Shown here piece after piece: positions 42,681-51,730 of a DNA stretch of 64,000 nucleotides. The notes under the pieces are model-generated. The model ran no database searches and was not told the origin of the DNA. It worked only from the letters and a program-made list of their open reading frames with translations. Positions within the stretch are counted from its first letter, which is position 1. Each line of letters begins with the position of its first letter. The DNA is taken from positions 1-64,000 of the forward strand of contig NZ_JAAGUY010000001.1 of assembly GCF_010868145.1 (NCBI RefSeq). The letters are read 5' to 3'. Made by a program: the position numbers and the translations under genes. Origin of the DNA: Nocardia cyriacigeorgica. Its GTDB lineage: Bacteria; Actinomycetota; Actinomycetes; Mycobacteriales; Mycobacteriaceae.

Positions 42681-44522
42681 GTGAACGCATACCCACCGAT
42701 CGCGGAGCATGGCATCGTCGGCGATCTGCAGACCGCAGCACTGGTCTCCTCCGCGGGCACGATCGACTGGTGGTGCACGCCGCGATTCGATTCACCCAGT
42801 GTTTTCGCTTCGCTGCTCGACAGTGAGCGGGGTGGTTATTGTCGACTGGCCGCTGATGTGACCGCCGATGTCGGGGTTCGACAGCTGTACATGCCCGACA
42901 CTGCCATCCTGATGACACGTTTCCTTGCGCCCCAGGGTGTGGGCGAGGTCGGCGACTTCATGGAGCCCCTCCCCGAGCGTGTCGCCACCGACCGGCACCG
43001 GCTGGTTCGAGTGGTCCGGGTGGTGCGGGGAACCATGCCGTTCACTCTGACCTGCCGCCCCCGATTCGACTACGCCCGTGCGCCGCACACGCTGACCATG
43101 CAGGGCCCTCGGGCCGCGATCTTCCACGGTCCGGGCACCGACTTGCACTTACAGGTCTCCGACCCGATCGAGCTGGAAGACGATAACGGCGACATCGCCG
43201 CGCGGTTCACCCTGTCCGAGGGCGAGACGGCCGTGGTCGTGCTGACCAGCGCCGCGGGTGGCGGCCCCGCGCCCGCGCCACCACAGCGTGATGAGATCGG
43301 CGGAGAACTCGAGCGCTGCCGGGAGTACTGGCAGTCCTGGCTGCGATCGTCGACGTACCGCGGCCGCTGGCGTGACATGGTCAATCGGTCCGCCATCACC
43401 CTGAAACTGCTCACCTATGCGCCGACCGGTGCGCCGATCGCCGCCGCCACCATGGGATTGCCCGAGCAAGTCGGTGGGGAACGCAACTGGGACTACCGCT
43501 ACACCTGGGTCCGGGATGCCTCGCTGTCGGTGCGGGCGCTGATCGATCTCGGTTTCGTGGAGGAGGCGCACGCTTTCCGGCTGTGGCTGCGTGATCGTCT
43601 CGAGGCCGGGCACACCGCGTCGGGCGAGCCATTGCAGATCATGTACCGGATCGATGGAGATCCGCGCCTGGATGAGGAGGTGCTCGACCATCTGGAGGGC
43701 TATCGCGGGTCGGCGCCGGTACGAGTCGGCAATGCGGCCGCTGACCAGATCCAGCTCGATATATACGGCGAAGCGGCCGACGCGCTGGCGCAGACCGTCG
43801 GTACGGGCAGCGTCTGGGGGTGGCGTACCTTCGCGGCGCTGACCGACTGGCTGACCGAGCACTGGGATCGCCCCGACGAAGGAATCTGGGAAACGCGCGG
43901 CGGCAAGCAGGATTTCACCTACAGCCGACTGATGACCTGGGTCGCGTTCGACCGAGCCATCGGGCTGGCGACCACCTACGCGCGGCCCGCGGATGTCGCG
44001 CGGTGGACACGGGCCCGAGATACGGTCTTCGACCAGATTCTCGATCGCGGCTGGAGTGACAAGCGTCAAGCGTTCGTCCAGCATTACGCCACCGACGTGC
44101 TGGATGCGTCGCTGCTGCTCATGCCGCGTCTGGGATTCCTGTCGCCACGGGATCCGGCCTGGCTCAGCACGCTCGACGCGATGGATGACGAGTTGGTCAG
44201 CGACAGCCTGGTCTACCGCTACGACCCAGCGGCATCGCCGGACGGCCTGCGCGGTGCCGAGGGCACCTTCAATCTGTGCAGCTTCCTGTACGTGGAGGCG
44301 CTGGCGCGGGCGGGACGGTTGTCTCAGGCGCGCTATGCCTTCGGCAAGATGCTCACCTACGCCAATCACGTCGGGCTGTTCGCCGAGGAGATCGGGCCAT
44401 CGGGCGAGCAGCTCGGCAATTTTCCGCAGGCCTTCACCCATCTGGCGCTGGTGGCGGCGGCCATGGCGCTCGACGAGCAACTCGACCTTGCTGAGGCCCG
44501 GCCCGGTCCGCCATCCGGATAG
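42681..44522 (+). CDS. GH15 family glucoamylase/trehalase
   Basis: A 613-residue intracellular glycoside hydrolase. The N-terminal beta-sandwich (YPPIAEHGIVGDLQTAALVS, GTIDWWCTPRFDSPSVFASL) leads to the (alpha/alpha)6 barrel. The active-site segment GGERNWDYRYTWVRDASLSV holds the acid region, and GLFAEEIGPSGEQLGNFPQA gives the base. This arrangement is shared by mycobacterial GH15 trehalases and glucoamylases that split trehalose or maltose. The GTG start at 42681 follows AAGGAG. Absence of a signal peptide argues for turnover of intracellular trehalose or glycogen-derived sugars. Confidence 0.9.
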   Translation: MNAYPPIAEHGIVGDLQTAALVSSAGTIDWWCTPRFDSPSVFASLLDSERGGYCRLAADVTADVGVRQLYMPDTAILMTRFLAPQGVGEVGDFMEPLPERVATDRHRLVRVVRVVRGTMPFTLTCRPRFDYARAPHTLTMQGPRAAIFHGPGTDLHLQVSDPIELEDDNGDIAARFTLSEGETAVVVLTSAAGGGPAPAPPQRDEIGGELERCREYWQSWLRSSTYRGRWRDMVNRSAITLKLLTYAPTGAPIAAATMGLPEQVGGERNWDYRYTWVRDASLSVRALIDLGFVEEAHAFRLWLRDRLEAGHTASGEPLQIMYRIDGDPRLDEEVLDHLEGYRGSAPVRVGNAAADQIQLDIYGEAADALAQTVGTGSVWGWRTFAALTDWLTEHWDRPDEGIWETRGGKQDFTYSRLMTWVAFDRAIGLATTYARPADVARWTRARDTVFDQILDRGWSDKRQAFVQHYATDVLDASLLLMPRLGFLSPRDPAWLSTLDAMDDELVSDSLVYRYDPAASPDGLRGAEGTFNLCSFLYVEALARAGRLSQARYAFGKMLTYANHVGLFAEEIGPSGEQLGNFPQAFTHLALVAAAMALDEQLDLAEARPGPPSG

Positions 44523-44532
44523 ACCGCATCTC

Positions 44533-44549
44533 CGTCGCGAGTCGCGACG
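44533..44549 (+). terminator. Hairpin terminator after the GH15 gene
   Basis: CGTCGCGA-G-TCGCGACG is a near-perfect palindrome ten bases after the stop, followed by TTATCT. It can form a 6-bp G/C-rich stem with a small loop. Confidence 0.55.
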
Positions 44550-44856
44550 TTATCTGCCGGATGTCCGCCTCCGCGCCCGAGATGCCGGCGCGGGTGGTGG
44601 CGGGGAGGTACGGTGCGTGTCCAGGTGTGGTTGGTGAGAGCGGCGTCACAACAAGTCGGTGAACGATCGTGCTCTGAGGTGTGCCGATTATGTGGTGATC
44701 GATGGTGATGATTCGTAGCGGACATGCCGGTATTCATCCGGCAAAACTGCGGACCAACTGCATGGTGGTGGAGTGGCACCGGCTATGGCATTTATGTAGT
44801 ACTGTCCGTAACATTCAGATGAGACGAGTGTAAACTCATTGCAGTTGGAGGTCTTC
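44550..44856. promoter_or_regulatory. Upstream region of the cupredoxin membrane module
   Basis: About 300 bases without a gene. The last ~100 bases are AT-richer than the surroundings. ATGAG and CTCAT arms (44819-44839 area) enclose GAGT-GTAA-ACTC, a small palindrome directly before the start of the module, which may be an operator or overlap the promoter. Confidence 0.4.
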
Positions 44857-46713
44857 GTGTCCGGCGCGATTCACGAAGTGGCAGGGGGACTGGCCGCACC
44901 AGGCATCGAAGGTGGTGGCGCGGCGCTCGATCAGGTCGCGGTCATGACCGGTTCCGCGGGTGTCATCGCACTGGTGCTGCTGTGGGTGGGCTATCTGCAC
45001 CGCACCAGACGGATCACCTGGCTCGGCGCGCTGGCCGATCGACTCGGCGCCGTCGTCAATCGACCAGGCTGGGTGGCACTGCCCATCGTGATGTTCCTGG
45101 CCACCATCCTCACCGCGTTACTCGGCTTCATCTGGGACGTCAGCCTGCACGTCGGCAACGGACGTGACGAAGGGCCGCTGGCCAACCCCGCGCACTACTT
45201 CATCCTCGCGGGCCTGTTCTTCCTGTTCACCGCGGGCATGCTGGCCATGGTGCTGCCACTGGACGGCAAGCCCGGTGCGGCTGCGGTCCGGATCACCCGC
45301 ACCTGGTACGCCCCGGTCGGCGGCATCCTCATCGCGGGCGCAGGCCTGTATGCGCTCATCGGGTTTCCCCTCGACGACATCTGGCACCGTCTGTTCGGGC
45401 AGGACGTCACCCTGTGGGGGCCCACGCACCTGATGCTGATCGGCGGTGCGGGGCTGTCGCTGGTCGGTGTGCTGCTGTTGGAGTTCGAGGGCGGACGCAA
45501 CCGGCCCGATCCCGACCGCCCCGACGGTTGGCTGATCTGGCTGATGCGCACGTTCGCCTTCGGCGGCTTGATCATCGGCCTGTCGGTCTTTCAGGTCGAA
45601 TTCGATTTCGGCGTCGAACAATTCCGGCTGGTTCTGCAACCGATGTTGATCGTCGCGGCCGCGACCATCACCCTCATCGCGGCCAGGGCGGCACTCGGCG
45701 CGTTCAGCACCTTGGTGGTGGTGGCCTTCGCGGCCGTCGTGCGCGGGGTGGTCGCCTTCCTCGTCGGCGGCCCGATCATCGACGCGCCGCGCAACGTGTT
45801 TCCGCTCTATCTCGGTGCCGCGGTCGTGGTCGAACTGATGGCCTTGTTGCCGCTCGTCAAGCGGCCGATCTGGTGGGGAGCGCTGGCAGGTGTCGCGGTG
45901 GCCACCATCGGCATCTGGCTGGAATCGCGCTGGGTCTCTGCGATGTTCGTCGATCCGTGGCCCACAGCGATGTGGCCGGAACTACTCGCGATGACCATCC
46001 CGACGGGCGTGGCCGGTGGTGTAGTCGGCGCACTGTTCGGGCTCGTACTGCGTGGTGAGCCGCTGCCGCGCCCGCCGGTGCGTCACGCGCTGATCGTCGC
46101 CGCGGTGGTGATCATTGCCGCGACGACCGCCAACGGCCTGATCATCCGGGTGCCCGATGAGGCGACCGCGACCGTAACCTTGGCCGAGGCCGAGTCGGTC
46201 GGCGGTGGGCGCATGGTCACCGCGGACGTGCGGTTCACCCCGACCGACCTGGTCGGCGAAGACCCGGAGTGGGTGCAGATCCTGTCCTGGCAGGGTGGCG
46301 TGGGTTCCGAGAGTCCGGGGCGCGGCCTCGTCGTCGACCAGCTGCGGCGCGTCGGCGAAGGACGCTATGTATCCACCGAACCCGTTCCGGCGCACGGCAG
46401 TTGGAAGACGGTGCTGCGGGTTCAGGACGGACGGACGCAGGCCGCGCTGCCGATCTTCATGCCGGCCGATCCCGGCATCGGGGCCGCCGAGGTGGCGGCG
46501 CCGCCGGAGTTCACTCGCGAATTCGTCGCCGAGATCACCGTATTGCAGCGCGAGCGGTCGTTCGACCATCCGGCCTGGCTGTTCGGTGCCGCGTCGTTGC
46601 TCGTGCTGGTCTGCAGCCTGATACTCATCGGCGCACTGTCCTGGGGCGCGGCTCGGATCAACGACCGGTACCTGGCGGCCACTCCGCAGACGAGTTCGGT
46701 GAGCGGAGGATGA
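44857..46713 (+). CDS. Large polytopic membrane protein of the cupredoxin module
   Basis: A 618-residue protein with about 12 membrane helices (residues ~28-430), an exported beta-rich domain of ~125 residues (~430-560, from TATVTLAEAESVGGGRMVTA to ALPIFMPADPGIGAAEVAAP) and a final helix (LFGAASLLVLVCSLILIGAL). Histidines and acids sit at helix edges in FIWDVSLHVGNGRDEG, NPAHYFILAG, DDIWHRLFGQD and WGPTHLMLIGG, a pattern that could bind metal or heme. GTG 44857 follows TTGGAGG by five bases. No family is recognised. It starts a four-gene operon; the next start overlaps its stop (ATGA). Confidence 0.75.
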   Translation: MSGAIHEVAGGLAAPGIEGGGAALDQVAVMTGSAGVIALVLLWVGYLHRTRRITWLGALADRLGAVVNRPGWVALPIVMFLATILTALLGFIWDVSLHVGNGRDEGPLANPAHYFILAGLFFLFTAGMLAMVLPLDGKPGAAAVRITRTWYAPVGGILIAGAGLYALIGFPLDDIWHRLFGQDVTLWGPTHLMLIGGAGLSLVGVLLLEFEGGRNRPDPDRPDGWLIWLMRTFAFGGLIIGLSVFQVEFDFGVEQFRLVLQPMLIVAAATITLIAARAALGAFSTLVVVAFAAVVRGVVAFLVGGPIIDAPRNVFPLYLGAAVVVELMALLPLVKRPIWWGALAGVAVATIGIWLESRWVSAMFVDPWPTAMWPELLAMTIPTGVAGGVVGALFGLVLRGEPLPRPPVRHALIVAAVVIIAATTANGLIIRVPDEATATVTLAEAESVGGGRMVTADVRFTPTDLVGEDPEWVQILSWQGGVGSESPGRGLVVDQLRRVGEGRYVSTEPVPAHGSWKTVLRVQDGRTQAALPIFMPADPGIGAAEVAAPPEFTREFVAEITVLQRERSFDHPAWLFGAASLLVLVCSLILIGALSWGAARINDRYLAATPQTSSVSGG

Positions 46714-46910
46714 TCGCCGCCGTCGACCGGGTGGATGTGCTCGCCGATCACTCCGTCCTGCTGGCGGTGCCCGCCTTTCTGCCGGCCTTCATCGTGGTCG
46801 GGATCATCGTGTTCATCGCGGTGCGGGACCGCCGCGCCGAGAAGCGCGAGGGTGACCCGGAAGCCGCTCGGACACAGCAACATTCGAAGAACGATGAGGA
46901 GCCTCGATGA
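46710..46910 (+). CDS. Small single-span membrane protein of the cupredoxin module
   Basis: A 66-residue protein: a short lead (MIAAVDRVDVLADHS), one helix (LLAVPAFLPAFIVVGIIVFI) and a charged cytoplasmic tail (AVRDRRAEKREGDPEAARTQ). Size and layout recall accessory subunits such as CcoQ/CydX-type or assembly peptides that stabilise a larger membrane complex. Both ends overlap neighbouring genes by four bases (ATGA), so its translation is tied to theirs. I do not recognise a family. Confidence 0.75.
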   Translation: MIAAVDRVDVLADHSVLLAVPAFLPAFIVVGIIVFIAVRDRRAEKREGDPEAARTQQHSKNDEEPR

Positions 46911-47320
46911 CCCGCGGGTGGCGGTACTGTGCGTTGGTACTAGGGATCGGCGCCATGACACTCGGTTGCTCCACCTCCGAGGAGGCCGCACCGGCCACGC
47001 CGGCACAGACGACGGCCGCGCAGGCCTCGGCAACCGGTTCGGCAGCGGCGGACGCCGTGGTCATCGAGGTGCGTATCGCGGGCAGCTCGGTGACCCCGGT
47101 GAATGCCAGGCTCGATGCGACGGTGGGACAACCGATCGAATTGGTCGTCGACAGTGACGTCGAGGAGGAACTCCACGTGCACGCCACCCCGGAGTACACC
47201 TTCCCGGTTCGTCCGGAAGCCGGACAGCGGTTCCGCTTCACCGTCGAGGTCCCCGGACGCGTCGAGATCGAATTGCACGGATCCCATCGCACGGTGGCGA
47301 TGGTGGACGTTCGCCCGTGA
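46907..47320 (+). CDS. Cupredoxin-like lipoprotein
   Basis: A 137-residue exported lipoprotein. The signal peptide ends in the lipobox MTLGCS, giving lipid-modified Cys21. After a Thr/Ala-rich spacer, residues ~50-137 form a cupredoxin-like beta-barrel (VVIEVRIAGSSVTPVNARLD, PIELVVDSDVEEELHVHATP, FRFTVEVPGRVEIELHGSHR). His residues in LHVHATP and ELHGSH are potential metal ligands, but the Cys of a blue-copper site is missing, so it may carry copper loosely or only share the fold. It is third in the membrane module, overlapping both neighbours by four bases. Confidence 0.82.
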   Translation: MTRGWRYCALVLGIGAMTLGCSTSEEAAPATPAQTTAAQASATGSAAADAVVIEVRIAGSSVTPVNARLDATVGQPIELVVDSDVEEELHVHATPEYTFPVRPEAGQRFRFTVEVPGRVEIELHGSHRTVAMVDVRP

Positions 47321-48654
47321 CCGAGGTGCTCGCGCACGGGATCTCCGGTGCGACCGATCTGCCGATCCCGTTGTCCTATGCGCTGATCGGAGCGGCGTGG
47401 GCGCTGACGTTCTCGTTCGCGGTACTGGCATTCGCGTGGCGGGAACCACGGCTGAATCCCGACTCGCCCGGCGTCGCGCTGCCCGGTCCGGCGCGAATCG
47501 TGATCGACTCACGGCTGACGCGCGCACTGCTCGGCGCCGTCGGGCTGATCGGTGCGATCGGCGTTATCGTGGTGGGCTTCGCGGGTTCTCAGGATCCGGC
47601 GGACAATCCGGTGCCCGGCCTCGTCTATATCTTCGTCTGGGTCGGAGTCCCTGTGGCATCACTGGTCGTGGGTCCGGTGTGGAAGGTCGTGTCACCACCG
47701 CGGACGGTGCATCGCCTCCTGCGCCGGATCACCGGTCGCACGCCGGAAGAGGGGTTGTTTCGCTATCCGGGATCGTGGGGGAATCGGCCTGCGGCGGTGG
47801 GTTTGTTCAGCTTCGTCTGGTTGGAACTGGCCTTCCCCGAACCGGGTTCGGTCCTCGCGGTGACGGTCTGGTTCACCGGCTACCTGCTGGTCAACACGGC
47901 GGGACTGGTCGCGTTCGGCACCGCATGGGCCGAACGCGGCGACCCGCTCGAGGTGTACAGCAGCCTGCTGGCCCGGTTGAGCCCGCTGGCTCGCGGGCGA
48001 GACCGGACGATAGTGCTGCGGTGGCCGCTGAACAATCTCGCGGGCACCCCGGCGCTGCTGGGGTCGGTGGCGGTGGCGGCGACCCTGCTGGGATCGACTG
48101 CGTTCGACAGCTTTTCGATGTTCACCAGCTGGCGAAACCTTCTCATCGAAGTGGGCGGCGACTCCACCCTTATCACCACTCTGCTGCGAACCGCGGGCTT
48201 GCTGGGATTCATCGCCGTGGTCGGCGGCATTTTCATACTGGCAACTCGTGCGACCGGTGGCCTCACCCGGGAGCAGCGGGCGTCGCTACCGATTCGGCTC
48301 GCGCACAGCCTCACTCCGATCGTGGCCGGCTACATTGTCGCTCACTACCTGACGTTCTTGGTGGAGAAGGGCCAGGCCACGTTGATCCTGTGCGCCGACC
48401 CGTTCCAGCGTGGCTGGAACATTGCGGGCCTGGCGGATCTCGACGTGCAGTACATCCTGTCGAACCATCCGTCCGTGCTGGCCACCATCAAGGTCATCGC
48501 CGTCCTGGCCGGCCACATCCTCGGTGTCGCCGCCGCCCACGATCGCTGCCTGCGGCTGCTGCCGCCACGGCACCGGCTGACGGGGCAGCTGGCGCTCATG
48601 GTGACCATGGTCGGCTTCACCTTTACCGGGCTCTACTTACTGTTCGAGGCCTGA
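47317..48654 (+). CDS. Second polytopic membrane protein of the cupredoxin module
   Basis: A 445-residue membrane protein with about ten helices. Notable are the early exchange-like pair ALIGAAWALTFSFAVLAFAW and ALLGAVGLIGAIGVIVVGFA, and the late histidine-bearing segments LAHSLTPIVAGYIVAHYLTF, IKVIAVLAGHILGVAAAHDR and the link VEKGQATLILCADPFQRGWN. The histidines in consecutive helices could form a redox-metal or heme site. No family is recognised. GTG 47317 overlaps the lipoprotein stop (GTGA). It ends the module, with 12 bases to the convergent fusion gene. Confidence 0.75.
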   Translation: MTEVLAHGISGATDLPIPLSYALIGAAWALTFSFAVLAFAWREPRLNPDSPGVALPGPARIVIDSRLTRALLGAVGLIGAIGVIVVGFAGSQDPADNPVPGLVYIFVWVGVPVASLVVGPVWKVVSPPRTVHRLLRRITGRTPEEGLFRYPGSWGNRPAAVGLFSFVWLELAFPEPGSVLAVTVWFTGYLLVNTAGLVAFGTAWAERGDPLEVYSSLLARLSPLARGRDRTIVLRWPLNNLAGTPALLGSVAVAATLLGSTAFDSFSMFTSWRNLLIEVGGDSTLITTLLRTAGLLGFIAVVGGIFILATRATGGLTREQRASLPIRLAHSLTPIVAGYIVAHYLTFLVEKGQATLILCADPFQRGWNIAGLADLDVQYILSNHPSVLATIKVIAVLAGHILGVAAAHDRCLRLLPPRHRLTGQLALMVTMVGFTFTGLYLLFEA

Positions 48655-48666
48655 ACGCAGCCGACG

Positions 48667-51657
48667 TCATCGGCCCTTCCACATCGGATCGCGCTTCTCG
48701 GTGAAGGCTCGCACGCCCTCGGCGGCATCGTCGGAGAACAGCGCGGTGGACGCGATGTCGTATTGCTTGTCGAACGCGTCGCCGGTGCTCCAGTCGGCCG
48801 CTTCCTCGACGATTCGTTTGCTGCCGACCAGGCTCAGCGGGGCATTCACGGCGATCCGCTCGGCCAGGTCGAGTGCAGCCTCTAGCGCGTGACCGGGATC
48901 GGCGAGCTTGTTGATGAGCCCGAGTTCGGCCAGCCGGGAGGCCTGCATGGGATCGCCGGTGAGCGCGAGTTCCATGGCGATATTGCGGGGCAACCGCTCC
49001 CGCAGCCGCATCACGCCGCCTGCGGCCGCGATCAGGCCGCGCTTGGGCTCGGGAATGCCGAACTGTGAATCGCTCGCTGCCACGATCAGGTCCGCCGCCA
49101 ACGCGAGCTCGCAACCGCCCGCCAGGGCCGGACCCTCGACGGCGGCGATGAGCGGTTTACGTGGCGGCTTTCCGGTAAGCCCGAGCGCGCCACGGACTTC
49201 GGTCAATGGTGCTTCTCCAGTCGCCATGGCTGTGAGATCCATGCCCGAGCTGAAGTAGCCGTGTGCGCCGGTCAGGATCGCGACTCGGAGGCGAGGATCG
49301 GCTTCGAAGGCGTCGCACGCGCGCTCGAGCCCGACGGCCATGGCGTGGTTGACCGCATTGCGAACCTCGGGCCGGTTCATCGTGATGATCATGACGGGGC
49401 CGCGGCGCTCCACCAGCACCGGCGGCGGGGGAGGTGCGGGCACCGCCACCGGTCGTTTGCCTTCGACGGTGACCTCATGGCCGTGCACGGTGACCGGTAG
49501 CCCGAGTGCATCGGCGTCCTCGAGCATGCTGAGCATCTCCGGCGCCTTGGTGCGCACCAGCACTCTTGCTCCGTCGGGCGCGATCAGACTCAGTATGGCG
49601 GCCTCGGGCCTGCCGTCCCGGTCGTAGGGCAGCGTGTACGCCTCGACTACAGCAGGCCCGGTGTAGCTCTGCCGGACCGGACGTGCGGGCGGATTGTCGA
49701 CGATCGGGCGCAGATGCGTATACGCACGGTGCGGTGGTGTGGCCGAGTAGATGCCGATCGCGTGCTTGGTGACATACCAGCCGAGCGATGTGCTCAACCC
49801 GAACGTGTCAGGATTCGCGCGCAACCGCGCGACCATCGTGGCGACGGCGTGTGTGCCGTAGTTGTTGCCGGGCCCGCCGCCGAAGGTCAGTCCACCGGTG
49901 ACCGACAGGGGCCGGTTCGGATCATCGACCGGCAGACCCAGTTCCCGAGCCGCGATCTGCACCGCCACCGGGAAACAGGAGTACAGATCGACCGGGCCGA
50001 CCTGATCGATGCCGATGCCTGCATGCTCGAGCGCTGCCGCGCCGATGGTTCGGATTGCAGGAGAGGCGGCCAGCTCGGCGCGTTCGGAGACGAACCATTC
50101 GTCGTGCGCGGACGCTCCCGCATGCACGAAGACCCACTTGTCCTGTGGGATTCCCGCGGCTTCGGCCGCGGCGGCGCTGCACAGGATCAGGCCGGCGGCC
50201 ATATCGACTTGCAGGTTGGCGCACAGCAGTTTGGTGTAGGGAGCCGAGACCATGCGGTTGCCGGGGGTCGGGGTGGTCAGCTCGATCGGGGTGAATTCCT
50301 GAGGCAGCCAGGCATTCTCATTGTGGGTGCCGATGGTCGACATCCGCGACCACAGCTCGCCGACCGCACGCAGATGCTCCTTCGGCTCACGCCCGAGACG
50401 GTGCCGGTTGGCCGATTCCATGAGCGAGTACATGTAGATCGGCGCACCCAGTCCGACAGCGGTCTCGGCGGCATTATTGGCTTCGCGGTCGATGCCTGCC
50501 GTACGCGTCGGCTCGACCTCGGGTCCCTGCTCGGGCCAGGCGACATCGGCGCCCGAGCGTTGCGCGGCCGCGAGGGTTGCACCCGCTTCCGCGCCCGTGA
50601 CCAGCACCATCTCGTAGATTCCGTCGGATATGGCCTGTGCCGCTTCATTGATCAGCAGTTGGCCGCCGTCGCCGCCGTACATCGATGACTGGACGGTATC
50701 CACGGTCTCGGCGCCGACTGTTGTCGCGATCAGCGCGCCCAGGTCGCGGTACTGCCATGATGCGCTGGCCACCGCGAAGACGGCATTGGTGGAGGCGAGC
50801 AGTTTTTCGTCTGCCCCTGCATCCGCAGCTGCTCGCCGAAGTGCGCGCGCCGCAAGCGCGGCCGGGTCGGCGACCGTATCGGGAGTGTGGGAGACGAACT
50901 GTCCTGCACCGACGAGCACCGGAGTGTTCGGAGCAAGAGTCCGACCGGAAGCCTTGTGCAGTACCGGTTTCCGTGCGACGGTCCGCACGGTCAGGGGGCC
51001 GGCAGCGGCCAACTGCGCCGACACGCGAGCCAGTGAACCCCGGAGGGATTCGGTCAACGTGCGCACGAGCGATGCGCCCAGCGGGCCTTCGACAGGTTGC
51101 CCGGACAGTCCTGCATCGAAGCATGCGAGTGAACCCTCGCCCTCGGGATACACCGTCAGCCAGAACCCGAGCGTCAGCCCCATCGGCCCGCGACCGCGCA
51201 GCTCGATCGCGGTGTCCTCCGCCGAGACGATCGTCCACGCGATATCGGCAGGGATACCCATGAACTTGACCTGTTGGACGAACTCCATCCCCGCGTATGC
51301 GCCGTTCGGTGCCTCGCCGCGGAAGGCGGCGTGCATGCTCAGCCAGTCGGCGAATCGGCCGGGGTCGGTCAGGAAGGCCGCAGCGGTGTCCGCAGGAAAT
51401 GCGAGGTGCTGTGCGGCGTGGGCGCGTTTGTCGAATTCCGCCAGACCAGCGGGCGCCGTGTGCGCGGTGGAGCCGGCCACATCCGCTGTCGGAGCGTCCG
51501 ACCGGCCGAGGACCCCGGCGGCGATATCCCACAGGATGCGCGGATTTCCGGCGACGGCATCGGCCAGCTGCCGCACTGCCCGCGCCTGTGTGCGCGCTTG
51601 CTTCAGCGCGCGGGGACCTCGACTCACGCCGGACACCACCTTGTCTCGCCGATTCAT
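48667..51657 (-). CDS. Trifunctional fusion: SRPBCC domain, thiolase-like domain, enoyl-CoA hydratase
   Basis: A 996-residue protein. Residues ~70-225 form an SRPBCC (polyketide-cyclase/lipid-transfer) domain (AFLTDPGRFADWLSMHAAFR ... CFDAGLSGQPVEG). Residues ~245-725 are thiolase-like (TPVLVGAGQFVSHTPDTVAD ... GGLTFGGGPGNNYGTHAVAT ... LGWYVTKHAIGIYS). Residues ~745-996 are a crotonase (VMIITMNRPEVRNAVNHAMA, AVEGPALAGGCELALAADLI). The thiolase region has VQSSMYGGDGGQ where a nucleophilic Cys would be expected, so it may be non-condensing or lipid-carrier-like. Fusion of all three is unusual. The gene is divergent from a TetR gene across a nested palindrome. Confidence 0.9.
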   Translation of the reverse strand: MNRRDKVVSGVSRGPRALKQARTQARAVRQLADAVAGNPRILWDIAAGVLGRSDAPTADVAGSTAHTAPAGLAEFDKRAHAAQHLAFPADTAAAFLTDPGRFADWLSMHAAFRGEAPNGAYAGMEFVQQVKFMGIPADIAWTIVSAEDTAIELRGRGPMGLTLGFWLTVYPEGEGSLACFDAGLSGQPVEGPLGASLVRTLTESLRGSLARVSAQLAAAGPLTVRTVARKPVLHKASGRTLAPNTPVLVGAGQFVSHTPDTVADPAALAARALRRAAADAGADEKLLASTNAVFAVASASWQYRDLGALIATTVGAETVDTVQSSMYGGDGGQLLINEAAQAISDGIYEMVLVTGAEAGATLAAAQRSGADVAWPEQGPEVEPTRTAGIDREANNAAETAVGLGAPIYMYSLMESANRHRLGREPKEHLRAVGELWSRMSTIGTHNENAWLPQEFTPIELTTPTPGNRMVSAPYTKLLCANLQVDMAAGLILCSAAAAEAAGIPQDKWVFVHAGASAHDEWFVSERAELAASPAIRTIGAAALEHAGIGIDQVGPVDLYSCFPVAVQIAARELGLPVDDPNRPLSVTGGLTFGGGPGNNYGTHAVATMVARLRANPDTFGLSTSLGWYVTKHAIGIYSATPPHRAYTHLRPIVDNPPARPVRQSYTGPAVVEAYTLPYDRDGRPEAAILSLIAPDGARVLVRTKAPEMLSMLEDADALGLPVTVHGHEVTVEGKRPVAVPAPPPPPVLVERRGPVMIITMNRPEVRNAVNHAMAVGLERACDAFEADPRLRVAILTGAHGYFSSGMDLTAMATGEAPLTEVRGALGLTGKPPRKPLIAAVEGPALAGGCELALAADLIVAASDSQFGIPEPKRGLIAAAGGVMRLRERLPRNIAMELALTGDPMQASRLAELGLINKLADPGHALEAALDLAERIAVNAPLSLVGSKRIVEEAADWSTGDAFDKQYDIASTALFSDDAAEGVRAFTEKRDPMWKGR

Positions 51658-51711
51658 GGAACTACCTAACGGTCAATAGTTCAGTGGAACTATTAGACGG
51701 TTAGTAGTTCC
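51657..51711. promoter_or_regulatory. Nested palindromic operator between the fusion gene and TetR
   Basis: A perfect inner repeat AATAGTTC-AGTG-GAACTATT (51675-51694) is flanked by an imperfect outer repeat, GGAACTACCTAACGGTC on the left against GACGGTTAGTAGTTCC on the right. The outer left arm overlaps the ATG of the fusion gene, so a bound repressor would block it directly. Confidence 0.78.
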
Positions 51712-51730
51712 GCATGTCAATATTGGTGCT

